A stretch of DNA of 64,000 bases from Thiotrichaceae bacterium. Its GTDB lineage: Bacteria > Pseudomonadota > Gammaproteobacteria > Beggiatoales > Beggiatoaceae. Positions 54,749 to 63,444 of this stretch are shown here, piece by piece. The DNA is taken from contig JAQTYU010000001.1 in NCBI GenBank assembly GCA_028688145.1, forward strand, positions 202,284 through 266,283, read 5' to 3'. The notes beneath the pieces are model-generated. The model was not told the DNA's origin, did no database searches, and was given only the letters and a program-made list of their open reading frames with translations. A program made the translations under genes and the position numbers. Position 1 is the first letter of the stretch, and each line of letters opens with the position of its first letter.

Positions 54749-55600
54749 ATGAACTATCGACATATTTACCATGCTGGCAACTTTGCAGATGTTTTCAAAC
54801 ACACGCTGCTGATTCAATTAATTTACGCCTTGCAACGTAAGCCCAAAGGCTGTTGTTATATTGACCTTCATGCAGGGATTGGCGCGTATAACTTGCAGAC
54901 CCAAGAAGCGCAGCTGACTAAAGAATATCAACAAGGCATCGCCAAATTGTGGAACGCGCCCAATTTGTCTGAACCTTTGCGCGAATACGTGCAACAACAA
55001 CTTTTATTCAATCAACAACGTGGCAATACTAACGGTTTATCGTGGTATGCAGGCTCGCCTTGTTTGATGGAACAATTGCTGCGCCCACAAGATCGGATGT
55101 TGTTGAGCGAGCTGCATATCGAAGACGTATTGTCTTTACACGGCGCATTATCGGCACATCAACAAATTCAGATTTATCATGAAGATGCCTATAAAGTTTT
55201 AAAAAGTGCGGTGCCGCCTGTGGAAAAGCGTGGGCTGGTTTTAATCGACCCCGCGTTTGAAGCGCGTGATGAATTTCAACAAGTGCTTACTGCCTTACAA
55301 GATGCGTATTCCCGTTGGCAAACAGGCACGTATGTGATTTGGTATCCAATTAAATCCACTTCGCTGGTGAAAAGTTTTCATCAAAAAGTGGAACGTTTGG
55401 GAATTCGGAAAATTATTTGTGCAGAATTATGCGTGTATCCCGACGATGTGCAAACCCGTTTCAACGGCTCAGGCTTGTTAATTGTGAATCCGCCGTTTCA
55501 ATTTTTAGATAATATTCGGACGTGGTTGCCGCAATTATGGGAATTGTTGTCGGTCGAGGGCACGGGTCGTTATAATGCGAAATGGTTAGTCCCTGAATAA
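54749..55600 (+). CDS. rlmJ: 23S rRNA (adenine-2030-N6)-methyltransferase
   Basis: A 283-residue methyltransferase. The start MNYRHIYHAGNFADVFKHTL is nearly invariant in RlmJ. GCCYIDLHAGIGAY binds SAM. LVLIDPAFEARDEFQQV carries a DPxFE version of the N6-adenine motif (canonical: DPPFE). TYVIWYPIKS and GLLIVNPPF follow in the usual order. The enzyme methylates A2030 of 23S rRNA. The gene is short of a clear Shine-Dalgarno sequence. The Mth938-like gene follows in the same direction. Confidence 0.93.
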   Translation: MNYRHIYHAGNFADVFKHTLLIQLIYALQRKPKGCCYIDLHAGIGAYNLQTQEAQLTKEYQQGIAKLWNAPNLSEPLREYVQQQLLFNQQRGNTNGLSWYAGSPCLMEQLLRPQDRMLLSELHIEDVLSLHGALSAHQQIQIYHEDAYKVLKSAVPPVEKRGLVLIDPAFEARDEFQQVLTALQDAYSRWQTGTYVIWYPIKSTSLVKSFHQKVERLGIRKIICAELCVYPDDVQTRFNGSGLLIVNPPFQFLDNIRTWLPQLWELLSVEGTGRYNAKWLVPE

Positions 55601-55644
55601 AGCTTCAGGTCATTGCAACGCATTTTTTCTGTCGAGATTGTTTT

Positions 55645-56016
55645 ATGAAATTTCATCTGCTTGCCAGCGAAGGCACACAATATATTATCAATGCGTACAC
55701 CCACGATAGCGTGACCATCAACGACATGGTTTATCATGAAAACCTGATCGTGATGACGACGCAGTTGCAGCAATGGTCAGCGCGTAGTTTTGATAGTTTG
55801 TGTGTGGAAGATTTTGAAGCTCTGTGCGCCTTGAAACCTGAATTGATTTTATTGGGCACGGGGTCGCGTTTACGGTTTCCGAAACCTGCTTTATTGTTGC
55901 CCTGCATTGAGGCACATTTGAGCGTAGAAGTGATGGATATGCGGGCGGCATGTCGCACTTATAACATTTTGATGGGCGAGGGGCGCGATGTCGCCGCTGC
56001 TTTATTGTTCGATTGA
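55645..56016 (+). CDS. Mth938-like (DUF498) protein
   Basis: A 123-residue single-domain protein: YTHDSVTINDMVYHENLIVM, PELILLGTGSRLRFP, and VMDMRAACRTYNILMGEGR are the standard segments of the Mth938/AAMDC fold. The biochemical role is unknown. It follows rlmJ by 44 bases and overlaps the tail of the next minus-strand gene by 15 bases. Confidence 0.85.
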   Translation: MKFHLLASEGTQYIINAYTHDSVTINDMVYHENLIVMTTQLQQWSARSFDSLCVEDFEALCALKPELILLGTGSRLRFPKPALLLPCIEAHLSVEVMDMRAACRTYNILMGEGRDVAAALLFD

Positions 56017-56442
56017 GTTTTTCACCATCTGTTCTACACGGCGGCGCAATTGCCAAAATTCCACAGGCGACAATGGCGCATCTGCAAAAATAAATAATTG
56101 CAGGGTCTTATTTTCCAAACGACAGCACAAAAAAATAAACAGCGGATGGGTAAAACTGCGCGGGTCAATCTCGAGCCGCGTGCCATTCGCCAGCTCCAAT
56201 TGCTTTTCTAATAAGCACGCATTCCGCAGCGGATGTTTTCGATAATAGCCGTAATATCCCAAAGTATGCCCGCCCCAGCCCAGCGTGACCGCAGTTAATA
56301 GCCCAAATATCAGCGGCGACAGCGGCAAACTCCATAATAAAATCAGTGTACTCAGTAAAATTCCACCCAAACCCAGCACAAAACTGGGTGAGGCACGTAA
56401 ATTTAAAGCCAAAGGCTGTTGGGTGTCGAAGCGGGAATTCAT
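56002..56442 (-). CDS. CptA/YgfX-like membrane protein
   Basis: A 146-residue protein with two close spans (about 22-62, LGLGGILLSTLILLWSLPL and SPLIFGLLTAVTLGWGGH) and a small cytoplasmic domain rich in Leu and Phe (about 75-146). The layout and the LRASPSF start region resemble YgfX/CptA, the membrane partner of SdhE. No sdhE gene is in view. The start at 56442 has GAG upstream; the ORF opens earlier at 56487 without support. Confidence 0.55.
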   Translation of the reverse strand: MNSRFDTQQPLALNLRASPSFVLGLGGILLSTLILLWSLPLSPLIFGLLTAVTLGWGGHTLGYYGYYRKHPLRNACLLEKQLELANGTRLEIDPRSFTHPLFIFLCCRLENKTLQLFIFADAPLSPVEFWQLRRRVEQMVKNSIEQ

Positions 56443-56584
56443 GGGAAACTCATGATTGAAAATGCCTACTGTATCGAATGACAGCATTAAAACAAGCCGC
56501 TACTTCACCCCTAGAAAATTACAGCCCAAAAGCGCATATTATTCACGGCTGCATTTCTCCCACATTTTTCCGAGTAATAGACTG

Positions 56585-58768
56585 ATGAAATCTATCCTCA
56601 CTTCATTCAATTGTTTTATTTTTACTTGTTGTTTATACAGCAATAGTTACGCTTCTTTTGATTTTAATTGCAGTGACAATGCCGAGATGCTCACCGTCGA
56701 ATTGCAGGCAGGCGATGTGCAAAATTGTGCGGGCGGGTTGGCGGGTACATATTTGCTAAATCCTTATAATGATTCACGCATTAACCTACTGTTATTACTG
56801 GAAGATTCGCATTTAGCCACGTTTGATTTACGTGCTGCGCTGACCTCTCCAGACCAGCCCAATATGCTGAGTTATGAAATTCCGTTTCGACAAGATGCGC
56901 TGATTAATGCTAAACCGCCCACGCCACCCCTTTCCCAGCCCACAACACCGCCCAGCGCGCCCGAATTGCCCTTAGATAAAAAAGCACAGGCTTTAGGCGT
57001 TGACGCGGCTTTGATAGAAAAATCTTTGGTGAAGTTAGGCAGTTATCAAAGCGGACACTGCGTTTCCAATAATTCCCAAGCAGTGCAACAGTTTTTCAAT
57101 ATGTTGAATGCCAGCCCACTCACCGCTGAGGAAAAACGCGTTTTAGCCACAGCACGGTTGCAATTGGCGGGGGTGTGCGCGGATAAAAATATGCCACCTT
57201 TAGAAATTGCGGTGAACTCGCCCGTAGCAAAAGAAATGGCAGGATATTTACGCGGTGCAACATATTTTTACAACGAAGATTTCAAGAATGCCGAAACTGA
57301 ATTTAAAGCCTTATTAAACAGTTCGCAACCGTGGCTTAAAGAAACTGCGACTTATTTATTGGGGCGCGTTTTTCTGAATGATTACAATGGCTCACAAGCT
57401 GAAGCCCAATTTAAAAATTATCTCGCCCACTATCCAAAAGGCTTATATAGCGAATCTGCACAAGGCTTATTTCGGCGGGTTTATTGGCTAGACAGCAATA
57501 TTGCCGCACTTTCCAAGTCGTTTATGGATGGCGTGAACGAGGCAAAACAACAGCCTTTGTCCACTGAGGAAGTGATGGGCTTGGTCAATGAAATCGATGC
57601 TTTTCTATTTTTCCCAATGACGGACAATCCTAAAATCAGCTCGATTTTAGCTAAACCGACGTGGGACGCGCCTTTGTTATCCGCTGTGGCGGTGTTGACC
57701 CAAATGCGGAGCGGGGCGACGAATAAAACTGCAATTAGCGCGTTGCCCGAAAAACAGGCAGTGTTTGCACAAGCGGGTTTAAGCGATTTATATGATTATT
57801 TATTGCGTGCCGATGAGTTTTTTACACAACGCAATTATGCCGCCGTCATTCAGCACACGCCAAGCGCGGTGAATGCGCCGCTTTCCAATGTCGCTTTCAG
57901 CAGTTTTAGTTTACGCGCCCTGTCGCACGAAGCCCTGAAACAATGGGAAGAGGGCGAAAAAGTTTGGCTCAGTTTATTTGAACACAGCCAACACCCGATT
58001 CATCAACGCCAGCTACAACTTGCACTTGCGTTGAATTATGAAAAATCGGGGCGTTTGGCGAAGGTGTTTTCGGAAAATTCACGCGTCACGGATAAACGTT
58101 TGCAACGCTTATTAATTGAACGTTCCACGCCGCCTGATTTATTGGAAAAAGCTCTGAATCAAAAGCATACTGCGCCCGAAATCAAAGCAGTAGCTTTAAA
58201 AACTTTATTACTAAAAAACTTGATTCACACGAATTATTCAGAATTTTTGCGGATTTATCAGAAATATCCCAGTAAAAATTATCCTAATTTAAAGGAACTA
58301 CAACATTTTCAATGGGCAGGACAGAATGAGCCTGAATATGCTTGTCCTGCTTTATTAAACAGTGTGCAAACCCTGTCACGAAAAAATGAGGATGCGCCCG
58401 CCTTGAATTGTGTAAGCGAGTTTTTGCGGCTGTTTTTTTATTATGATTATTACACTCCGCAGACGGCGTACAGAAGCGGTCTCCATGCAGACTCGCGAAA
58501 TCATTATTTGGGTGAAATGCCTGATTTATTTAAAAATAAAGCTTACACCCGCTTAGATTTTTACCTTGCGGTTATTAATAATCCCAAAGCTGTAGCGGTG
58601 GCTAAAGCATTTGCCTTATCGCGCGCACTCAATTGTTTTGCTAGCAGCGGTAATAATCATTGTGGCGCGCAAGAAATTGAAAAATCTCAACGTGCGGCGT
58701 GGTTCAAACTGTTGAAAAGCACTTATAAATCCAGCGTATGGGCAGAACAGCAGAAATATTATTGGTAA
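56585..58768 (+). CDS. Exported TPR-like protein
   Basis: A 727-residue protein with a signal peptide (ILTSFNCFIFTCCLYSNSYA). An N-terminal beta-rich part (about 25-115, QAGDVQNCAGGLAGTYLLNP) is followed by a Pro-rich linker and helical TPR-like repeats (for example YFYNEDFKNAETEFKALLNS and FKNYLAHYPKGLYSESAQGL). The rest is alpha-helical with paired cysteines near the end. The start at 56585 opens the signal peptide; the ORF extends to 56456 without support. The DUF3142 gene overlaps its end by 31 bases. Function unknown. Confidence 0.75.
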   Translation: MKSILTSFNCFIFTCCLYSNSYASFDFNCSDNAEMLTVELQAGDVQNCAGGLAGTYLLNPYNDSRINLLLLLEDSHLATFDLRAALTSPDQPNMLSYEIPFRQDALINAKPPTPPLSQPTTPPSAPELPLDKKAQALGVDAALIEKSLVKLGSYQSGHCVSNNSQAVQQFFNMLNASPLTAEEKRVLATARLQLAGVCADKNMPPLEIAVNSPVAKEMAGYLRGATYFYNEDFKNAETEFKALLNSSQPWLKETATYLLGRVFLNDYNGSQAEAQFKNYLAHYPKGLYSESAQGLFRRVYWLDSNIAALSKSFMDGVNEAKQQPLSTEEVMGLVNEIDAFLFFPMTDNPKISSILAKPTWDAPLLSAVAVLTQMRSGATNKTAISALPEKQAVFAQAGLSDLYDYLLRADEFFTQRNYAAVIQHTPSAVNAPLSNVAFSSFSLRALSHEALKQWEEGEKVWLSLFEHSQHPIHQRQLQLALALNYEKSGRLAKVFSENSRVTDKRLQRLLIERSTPPDLLEKALNQKHTAPEIKAVALKTLLLKNLIHTNYSEFLRIYQKYPSKNYPNLKELQHFQWAGQNEPEYACPALLNSVQTLSRKNEDAPALNCVSEFLRLFFYYDYYTPQTAYRSGLHADSRNHYLGEMPDLFKNKAYTRLDFYLAVINNPKAVAVAKAFALSRALNCFASSGNNHCGAQEIEKSQRAAWFKLLKSTYKSSVWAEQQKYYW

Positions 58769-59493
58769 TTTGGGTAAAAACTTGGCGAGGCGGACTGTTG
58801 AGTTTGTCCCTGCTAATTACTGCTGCCACGCCTTTAAACGACGCGGTGCAGCTTGAAAATTATCAAGAATTTTGGGTGTGGGGCGGAATTCATGCCGCCC
58901 ATATTCCGCAACAAGCACAACGGCTTTATCTTTTACAAGGCAGTATTCGCCTCAATTCGCAAAATCAGCCAATTTTTCAAAGACAGGGGATTTTACCGCA
59001 AGCTTTGAATACGCCCATTTTTTTAGTATATCGTTTGGAAACTTTGGCGTGGAATGCAGTTGTGCAACAAAGTATTTTGAATCAAATCAAAGCATGGCAA
59101 GCTTATCAACAGCCTGTTTTAGGCATTCAACTGGATTTTGATGCAGGCACGAAAAATCTGCAGAATTATGAACAATTTTTGCGTAAAGTGCGTGCGGAAT
59201 TTCCCAAACAATATCAACTGAGTATTACGGGTTTATTGGATTGGAGTCAGAATGCTAATCCTGAAATCTTACAGAGTTTGGCGGATATTCTTGATGAAGT
59301 GATTTTCCAAACTTATCAGGGTAAGAAAACCATTCCGCATTATGCGAGCTATATTCATTCCTTGTTGCGGCTGCAAGTGCCTTTTAAGGTTGGGGTGGTG
59401 GCGCAGGCTGATTGGAATGTGGCTTATGAACGATTATTGAGAAAATCGTCATATTTTCGGGGAATGGTGGTGTTTTTGTTGCCTGTGAAATAA
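58738..59493 (+). CDS. DUF3142-family protein
   Basis: A 251-residue protein with an N-terminal hydrophobic segment (LLSLSLLITAATPL), likely a signal or anchor. The DUF3142 core has FWVWGGIHA, VLGIQLDFDAGTKNLQNYEQ, a TIM-barrel-like stretch (LSITGLLDWSQN), and DEVIFQTYQGKKT. The fold suggests a glycoside-hydrolase-like barrel, but no activity is known to me. It overlaps the TPR gene and so is translated with it. The two would act in the same compartment. Confidence 0.8.
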   Translation: MGRTAEILLVIWVKTWRGGLLSLSLLITAATPLNDAVQLENYQEFWVWGGIHAAHIPQQAQRLYLLQGSIRLNSQNQPIFQRQGILPQALNTPIFLVYRLETLAWNAVVQQSILNQIKAWQAYQQPVLGIQLDFDAGTKNLQNYEQFLRKVRAEFPKQYQLSITGLLDWSQNANPEILQSLADILDEVIFQTYQGKKTIPHYASYIHSLLRLQVPFKVGVVAQADWNVAYERLLRKSSYFRGMVVFLLPVK

Positions 59494-59565
59494 TGTCTGA
59501 ATCAGGATTTTCTGGATTAAATCCTGAGTCATCGTATTGAAAAAGTGCTTATTTTTAGTGGGGTT

Positions 59566-59598
59566 AGGTGTATGACGCTACGCTTATACGCCCTACGC
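59566..59598. repeat. Half element of the GTATAAGGCGTAGC family
   Basis: GGTGTATGACGCTACGCTTA followed by TACGCCCTACGC is a right arm without its left partner. Confidence 0.5.
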
Positions 59599-59672
59599 AG
59601 GCTAAGTAGTAACAGTAATAGATTGCCTTCATATATAATACGTCCTTGTGATAAACAGGAGTAATTTAAGAC

Positions 59673-60734
59673 ATGGCTATCTATGCAATCTGGAATAACA
59701 AAGGCGGTGTTGGTAAAAGTTATTTAACTTTTCAATTGGCTTCTGAATATGCTCGCCAACATCCAGATAGAAAGGTATTGGTGATTGATTTATGTCCTCA
59801 GGCAAACTCATCCTCTATGTTATTAGGTGGCATGGAAGAAGGTGAGAAGCATTTAAATAGTATTCATGGGCAACAGCCAAGAATCACAATCTCTGGATAC
59901 ATAAGTGAGCGAATTAGCAGCCCTTATAAACCAACAAATTCGGGTGCTGATTATATAACGCAGGTCTCTCTGCATAACGACAAAGTTCCTAGCAATGTCT
60001 ATCTTGTTGTCGGTGATGAGCAACTAGAACTTCAATCATCTCGTGTATCGGGAGCTACTAAGAATGGTCCTGATGACGGTTGGAGAATCGTACATCTATG
60101 GATAACTGATTTAATTACTGATATTAAGCGGTTATGGAATAATGAAGAGTGTTGTGTCTTTATTGACTGCAATCCGAGCTTTTCTATTTATACGGAATTA
60201 GCACTGACCGCAGCAGAAAGATTACTGATTCCATTTTCGGCAGATGGTTCATCAAAACGGGCGATTAAAGCCGTGTTATCTCTTGTCTATGGATGGAAGC
60301 GACAATCCAGCGACACACAATCAGAGTTTTTTCTTGAAACGGCTAGATATAAAATGTCTCTCCCCGCAATCTACATGTATATCGGTAATAGACTGACACA
60401 AATGAATAATTCATCTGCATCAGCCTTTAGAACGGTTGTGAATGAGATTAGCGAAGAAATTTACTCGGTATGGCAATCACCAGGTAACACGCCTTTCTGT
60501 ATACACCCGTCCAATGCCATCAGACCAAACACTAAAAAGTCTTTCAAGAATATGTTCCAATTTGAAGTCAATGATGCCAACACCGCTTCAGTTGTTTCAG
60601 GTGCACTGGGTATTCCTATCGGTATTCTTACAGCAGGTCAAAAGAAAGTTGCTGGAATCACTATAACCGTTAATCAAACTCAATTGGATAAACAAGTACC
60701 TAACCTAAAAACATTGGTTGAATGTATTGAATAA
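59673..60734 (+). CDS. Orphan ParA-family ATPase
   Basis: A 353-residue MinD/ParA-type ATPase. The deviant Walker A is NNKGGVGKSYLTFQLA at residues 8-23, followed by VLVIDLCPQANSSSMLLG (Walker A'), and CCVFIDCNPSFSIYTELALT as Walker B. SADGSSKRAIKAVLSL follows. The expected ParB or cargo gene is absent. The remaining part is longer than classic ParA and unassigned. ATG 59673 follows AGGAG. Such orphan ATPases position plasmids, chromosomes or protein cargo; which applies here is not known. Confidence 0.88.
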   Translation: MAIYAIWNNKGGVGKSYLTFQLASEYARQHPDRKVLVIDLCPQANSSSMLLGGMEEGEKHLNSIHGQQPRITISGYISERISSPYKPTNSGADYITQVSLHNDKVPSNVYLVVGDEQLELQSSRVSGATKNGPDDGWRIVHLWITDLITDIKRLWNNEECCVFIDCNPSFSIYTELALTAAERLLIPFSADGSSKRAIKAVLSLVYGWKRQSSDTQSEFFLETARYKMSLPAIYMYIGNRLTQMNNSSASAFRTVVNEISEEIYSVWQSPGNTPFCIHPSNAIRPNTKKSFKNMFQFEVNDANTASVVSGALGIPIGILTAGQKKVAGITITVNQTQLDKQVPNLKTLVECIE

Positions 60735-60861
60735 TCACTACGTGAACTTATGCTTGTAAATAATAGGGTTGCATTGAGTATTACACATTGCAACCTACTG
60801 TTATTGTATGGGGACAATATAACATTGGGATAACACCTAACTTTAATTTTCCCCTCTGTTA

Positions 60862-61869
60862 TCAACAAATTCTGGGCAACGGATCATCTTCCAATTCATC
60901 TAATAAACGCTCACCACCTAGCGGCGTGTGCAAAATTACCCGCGCTTTTCCTTGTTTTAACGTCCCAATAATTGCCGCATCTTGTCCTTCAGGCAACGCC
61001 CGCCACACATTCAAAACCTGCTCCGCTTGTTCTGGCGCAACCACCGCCACCACGCGCCCTTCACAGGCTAAATAATACGGGTCATAACCCAAAATTTCAC
61101 ACACCGCTTGCACAGGTTCACGCACAGGAATTTGAGCTTGCTGCAAATGCACAGATAATTGCGTGGCTTGGCTGATTTCATTGGCAACCGTTGCCAGCCC
61201 ACCGCGCGTCGGGTCACGCATAAAACGTAAGCCCGTAAAATCCCAAATAGCCCGCGTCAACGGCAACACACTGGCAGCATCCGAAGCCAATTCACCGCGC
61301 AATCCAAACTGTTCCCGCGCCAACATCACCGCAATGCCATGATCGCCAATTGAACCGCTGACCAGCACCACATCGCCCGCTTGAATTTGCTTAATCCCTA
61401 ATTTTGCGGTTGCCGTGTGCACACCCACGCCCGTAGTCGCTAAATATAAGCCGCCGCCTTCGCCGCGCCGCAACACTTTGGTGTCGCCTGCCACCACCGA
61501 AACTTGCAAAGCTTTGGCAGTTTCCGCAAGACTTGCGATAATGCGCTCTAATTGAATAATTTCAAAACCTTCTTCGACAAACACATTGAGGGTCAAATAA
61601 CGCGGCGTTGCCCCAGAAACTGCGAGGTCGTTGGTTGTGCCATGCACCGCTAATGTGCCAATATTGCCGCCATTGAACTCCAAAGGTTGCACGGTAAAAC
61701 CATCGGTAGTAATCACCAATTCTGAACTCGCCCACGGCAAAGTGACCGCGTCGGCTTGGGTATCCAAATTAGGATTGTGTAAATAACGCGCAAATAATTC
61801 TGTAATTAATTCACGCATATAACGTCCACCGTTACCGTGCGCGAGGGAAATATGGGTGTCTTGCATCAT
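60862..61869 (-). CDS. hypE: [NiFe] hydrogenase maturation protein HypE
   Basis: A 335-residue enzyme that dehydrates a carbamoyl group on its C-terminal cysteine to make the cyanide ligand of NiFe hydrogenases. The C-terminus DPLPRIC carries this cysteine as the last residue. LAHGNGGRYMRELI, VVAGDTKVL and DPTRGGLATVANEI mark the AIR-synthase fold. The other hyp and hydrogenase genes are not in this window, so this copy is solitary or at the edge of a split cluster. It converges on the ParA gene. Confidence 0.93.
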   Translation of the reverse strand: MMQDTHISLAHGNGGRYMRELITELFARYLHNPNLDTQADAVTLPWASSELVITTDGFTVQPLEFNGGNIGTLAVHGTTNDLAVSGATPRYLTLNVFVEEGFEIIQLERIIASLAETAKALQVSVVAGDTKVLRRGEGGGLYLATTGVGVHTATAKLGIKQIQAGDVVLVSGSIGDHGIAVMLAREQFGLRGELASDAASVLPLTRAIWDFTGLRFMRDPTRGGLATVANEISQATQLSVHLQQAQIPVREPVQAVCEILGYDPYYLACEGRVVAVVAPEQAEQVLNVWRALPEGQDAAIIGTLKQGKARVILHTPLGGERLLDELEDDPLPRIC

Positions 61870-61906
61870 AATGATTCATATAGAAGAAATTTAGGACAAA
61901 GATACG

Positions 61907-63415
61907 GTGATTAGACTCGGTTTTCAAGTAAATACTTTGCCACGATGTGTATTCATCGGGCTTGGCGCATTCTGTTTGCTGCTGCTGGGCAGTTGTAAAC
62001 ATCAAGAATCCAGCGCGTTACGCATCGGGCTTGCGACTGCGCCTGTAACTTTAGACCCGCGTTTTGCCACGGATGCGACTTCTTCACGGATTAACCGCTT
62101 GTTATATCGGCGTTTAGTGGATTTTGACGCGCAATTGCAGCCGATTCCTGATTTAGCGACTTGGGAACAAATCAGCCCGACGCAATACCGTTTTCATTTG
62201 CAAAACAAGGACGGGCGACAATTTCACGATGGCACGCCGTTGACGGCAAATGATGTGAAAGCCACTTATGAATTTGTCCTCACCGCCGCCAATGCTTCGC
62301 CACATCGCGCCGCAATTAGTCATATTCAACAAATAAAAATTATTGATGACAATACTTTAGATTTCATTTTGAGCAAACCTGATAATTTATTTATTGGGCG
62401 TTTGACTATCGGGATTGTGCCGCAGCGCGTACAAAATACTTCCTTGCAACGTAATGCTTTGGGCAGTGGCAATTTTCGGCTGTTGGCGTGGGAACAAGCC
62501 AGCCATTTGCAATTACAACGGCTGCGCGATCAGCGCGTATTTGATTTCTTAGAAGTGAAAGACCCCGTTATCCGTGCCTTGAAATTGTTGCGCGGCGAAA
62601 TCGATTTGACCCAAGAAGATTTGTCGCCCGAATTGGTGGGCTGGTTGAGCAAGCAAGAAAATATTCAGGTGACGCGCCAGTCGGGCGATACGTTTACCTA
62701 TTTAGGTTTTAATTTGCAGGATGAACTCACGGGAAAATTGCTGTTTCGTCAAGCGGTTGCGTATGCTTTGGATAGAAAAGCGATTATTCATTATGTGATG
62801 GGTGATGGGGCGCGGCTGGCGAGTAGTATTTTGCCGCCTGAACATTGGGCGGGTAATCCTGAGTTGGGGCAATACGAATATAATCCCGAAAAGGCGCGGC
62901 AATTGTTGGCGCAATTGGGCATCAGTCCTGAACATCCTGTGAATTTGGTTTATAAAACTTCGAGTAATCCATTTCGGATTCGTTTGGTTACGGTGATGCA
63001 GCAGCAATTGCTGGGTTTGGGCATTCATTTAGAAATTCGCAGTTATGACTGGGGCACGTTTTACGGTGATATTAAGGCGGGGCGTTTTCAGGTGTTTAGT
63101 TTGTCGTGGATTGGGGTGAAAAGTCCTGATATTTTCCGTTATGCGTTTCACAGTTCTGCTTTGCCGCCCACGGGTGCAAATCGGGGGCGTTTGCAACGTG
63201 CTGAAGTGGATAATTTAATTGAGGCTGCGGAAAATGCGCAAGCTTTGCCTGAGCAAGTGCAGGCTTATCGAATTTTGCAGGCGTATTTGTTTGAACAATT
63301 GCCCTATGTGCCGTTGTGGTATGAAAATAATGTGGTGGCAATGCGGGCGCGGGTGCAAAATTATCGTTTGAATCGTGAGGGGAATTATGATGGCTTGCAG
63401 GGGGTGGGGTGGTGA
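61907..63415 (+). CDS. Peptide/nickel-type ABC substrate-binding lipoprotein
   Basis: A 502-residue extracytoplasmic solute-binding protein of family 5 (DppA/OppA/NikA type). The N-terminus ends in a lipobox LLLGSC with the lipidated Cys at residue 30. ATAPVTLDPRFATDATSSRI and DGRQFHDGTPLTANDVKATY are standard family segments. YNPEKARQLLAQLGI and PYVPLWYENN close it. GTG 61907 has AGGA nine bases upstream. The permease and ATPase genes are not in view. The ligand is not certain, although hypE lies head to head across 37 bases. Confidence 0.85.
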   Translation: MIRLGFQVNTLPRCVFIGLGAFCLLLLGSCKHQESSALRIGLATAPVTLDPRFATDATSSRINRLLYRRLVDFDAQLQPIPDLATWEQISPTQYRFHLQNKDGRQFHDGTPLTANDVKATYEFVLTAANASPHRAAISHIQQIKIIDDNTLDFILSKPDNLFIGRLTIGIVPQRVQNTSLQRNALGSGNFRLLAWEQASHLQLQRLRDQRVFDFLEVKDPVIRALKLLRGEIDLTQEDLSPELVGWLSKQENIQVTRQSGDTFTYLGFNLQDELTGKLLFRQAVAYALDRKAIIHYVMGDGARLASSILPPEHWAGNPELGQYEYNPEKARQLLAQLGISPEHPVNLVYKTSSNPFRIRLVTVMQQQLLGLGIHLEIRSYDWGTFYGDIKAGRFQVFSLSWIGVKSPDIFRYAFHSSALPPTGANRGRLQRAEVDNLIEAAENAQALPEQVQAYRILQAYLFEQLPYVPLWYENNVVAMRARVQNYRLNREGNYDGLQGVGW

Positions 63416-63444
63416 ATAACAATAACTAAAAGGAGGAAATTAAT

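Noticed and set aside
55718..56056. Minus-strand ORFs opposite the Mth938-like gene
   Set aside because: They overlap a clear family protein and have no supporting start site.
63096..63422. Minus-strand ORF opposite the binding-protein gene
   Set aside because: It is His/Pro/Thr-rich shadow sequence within the substrate-binding protein gene.
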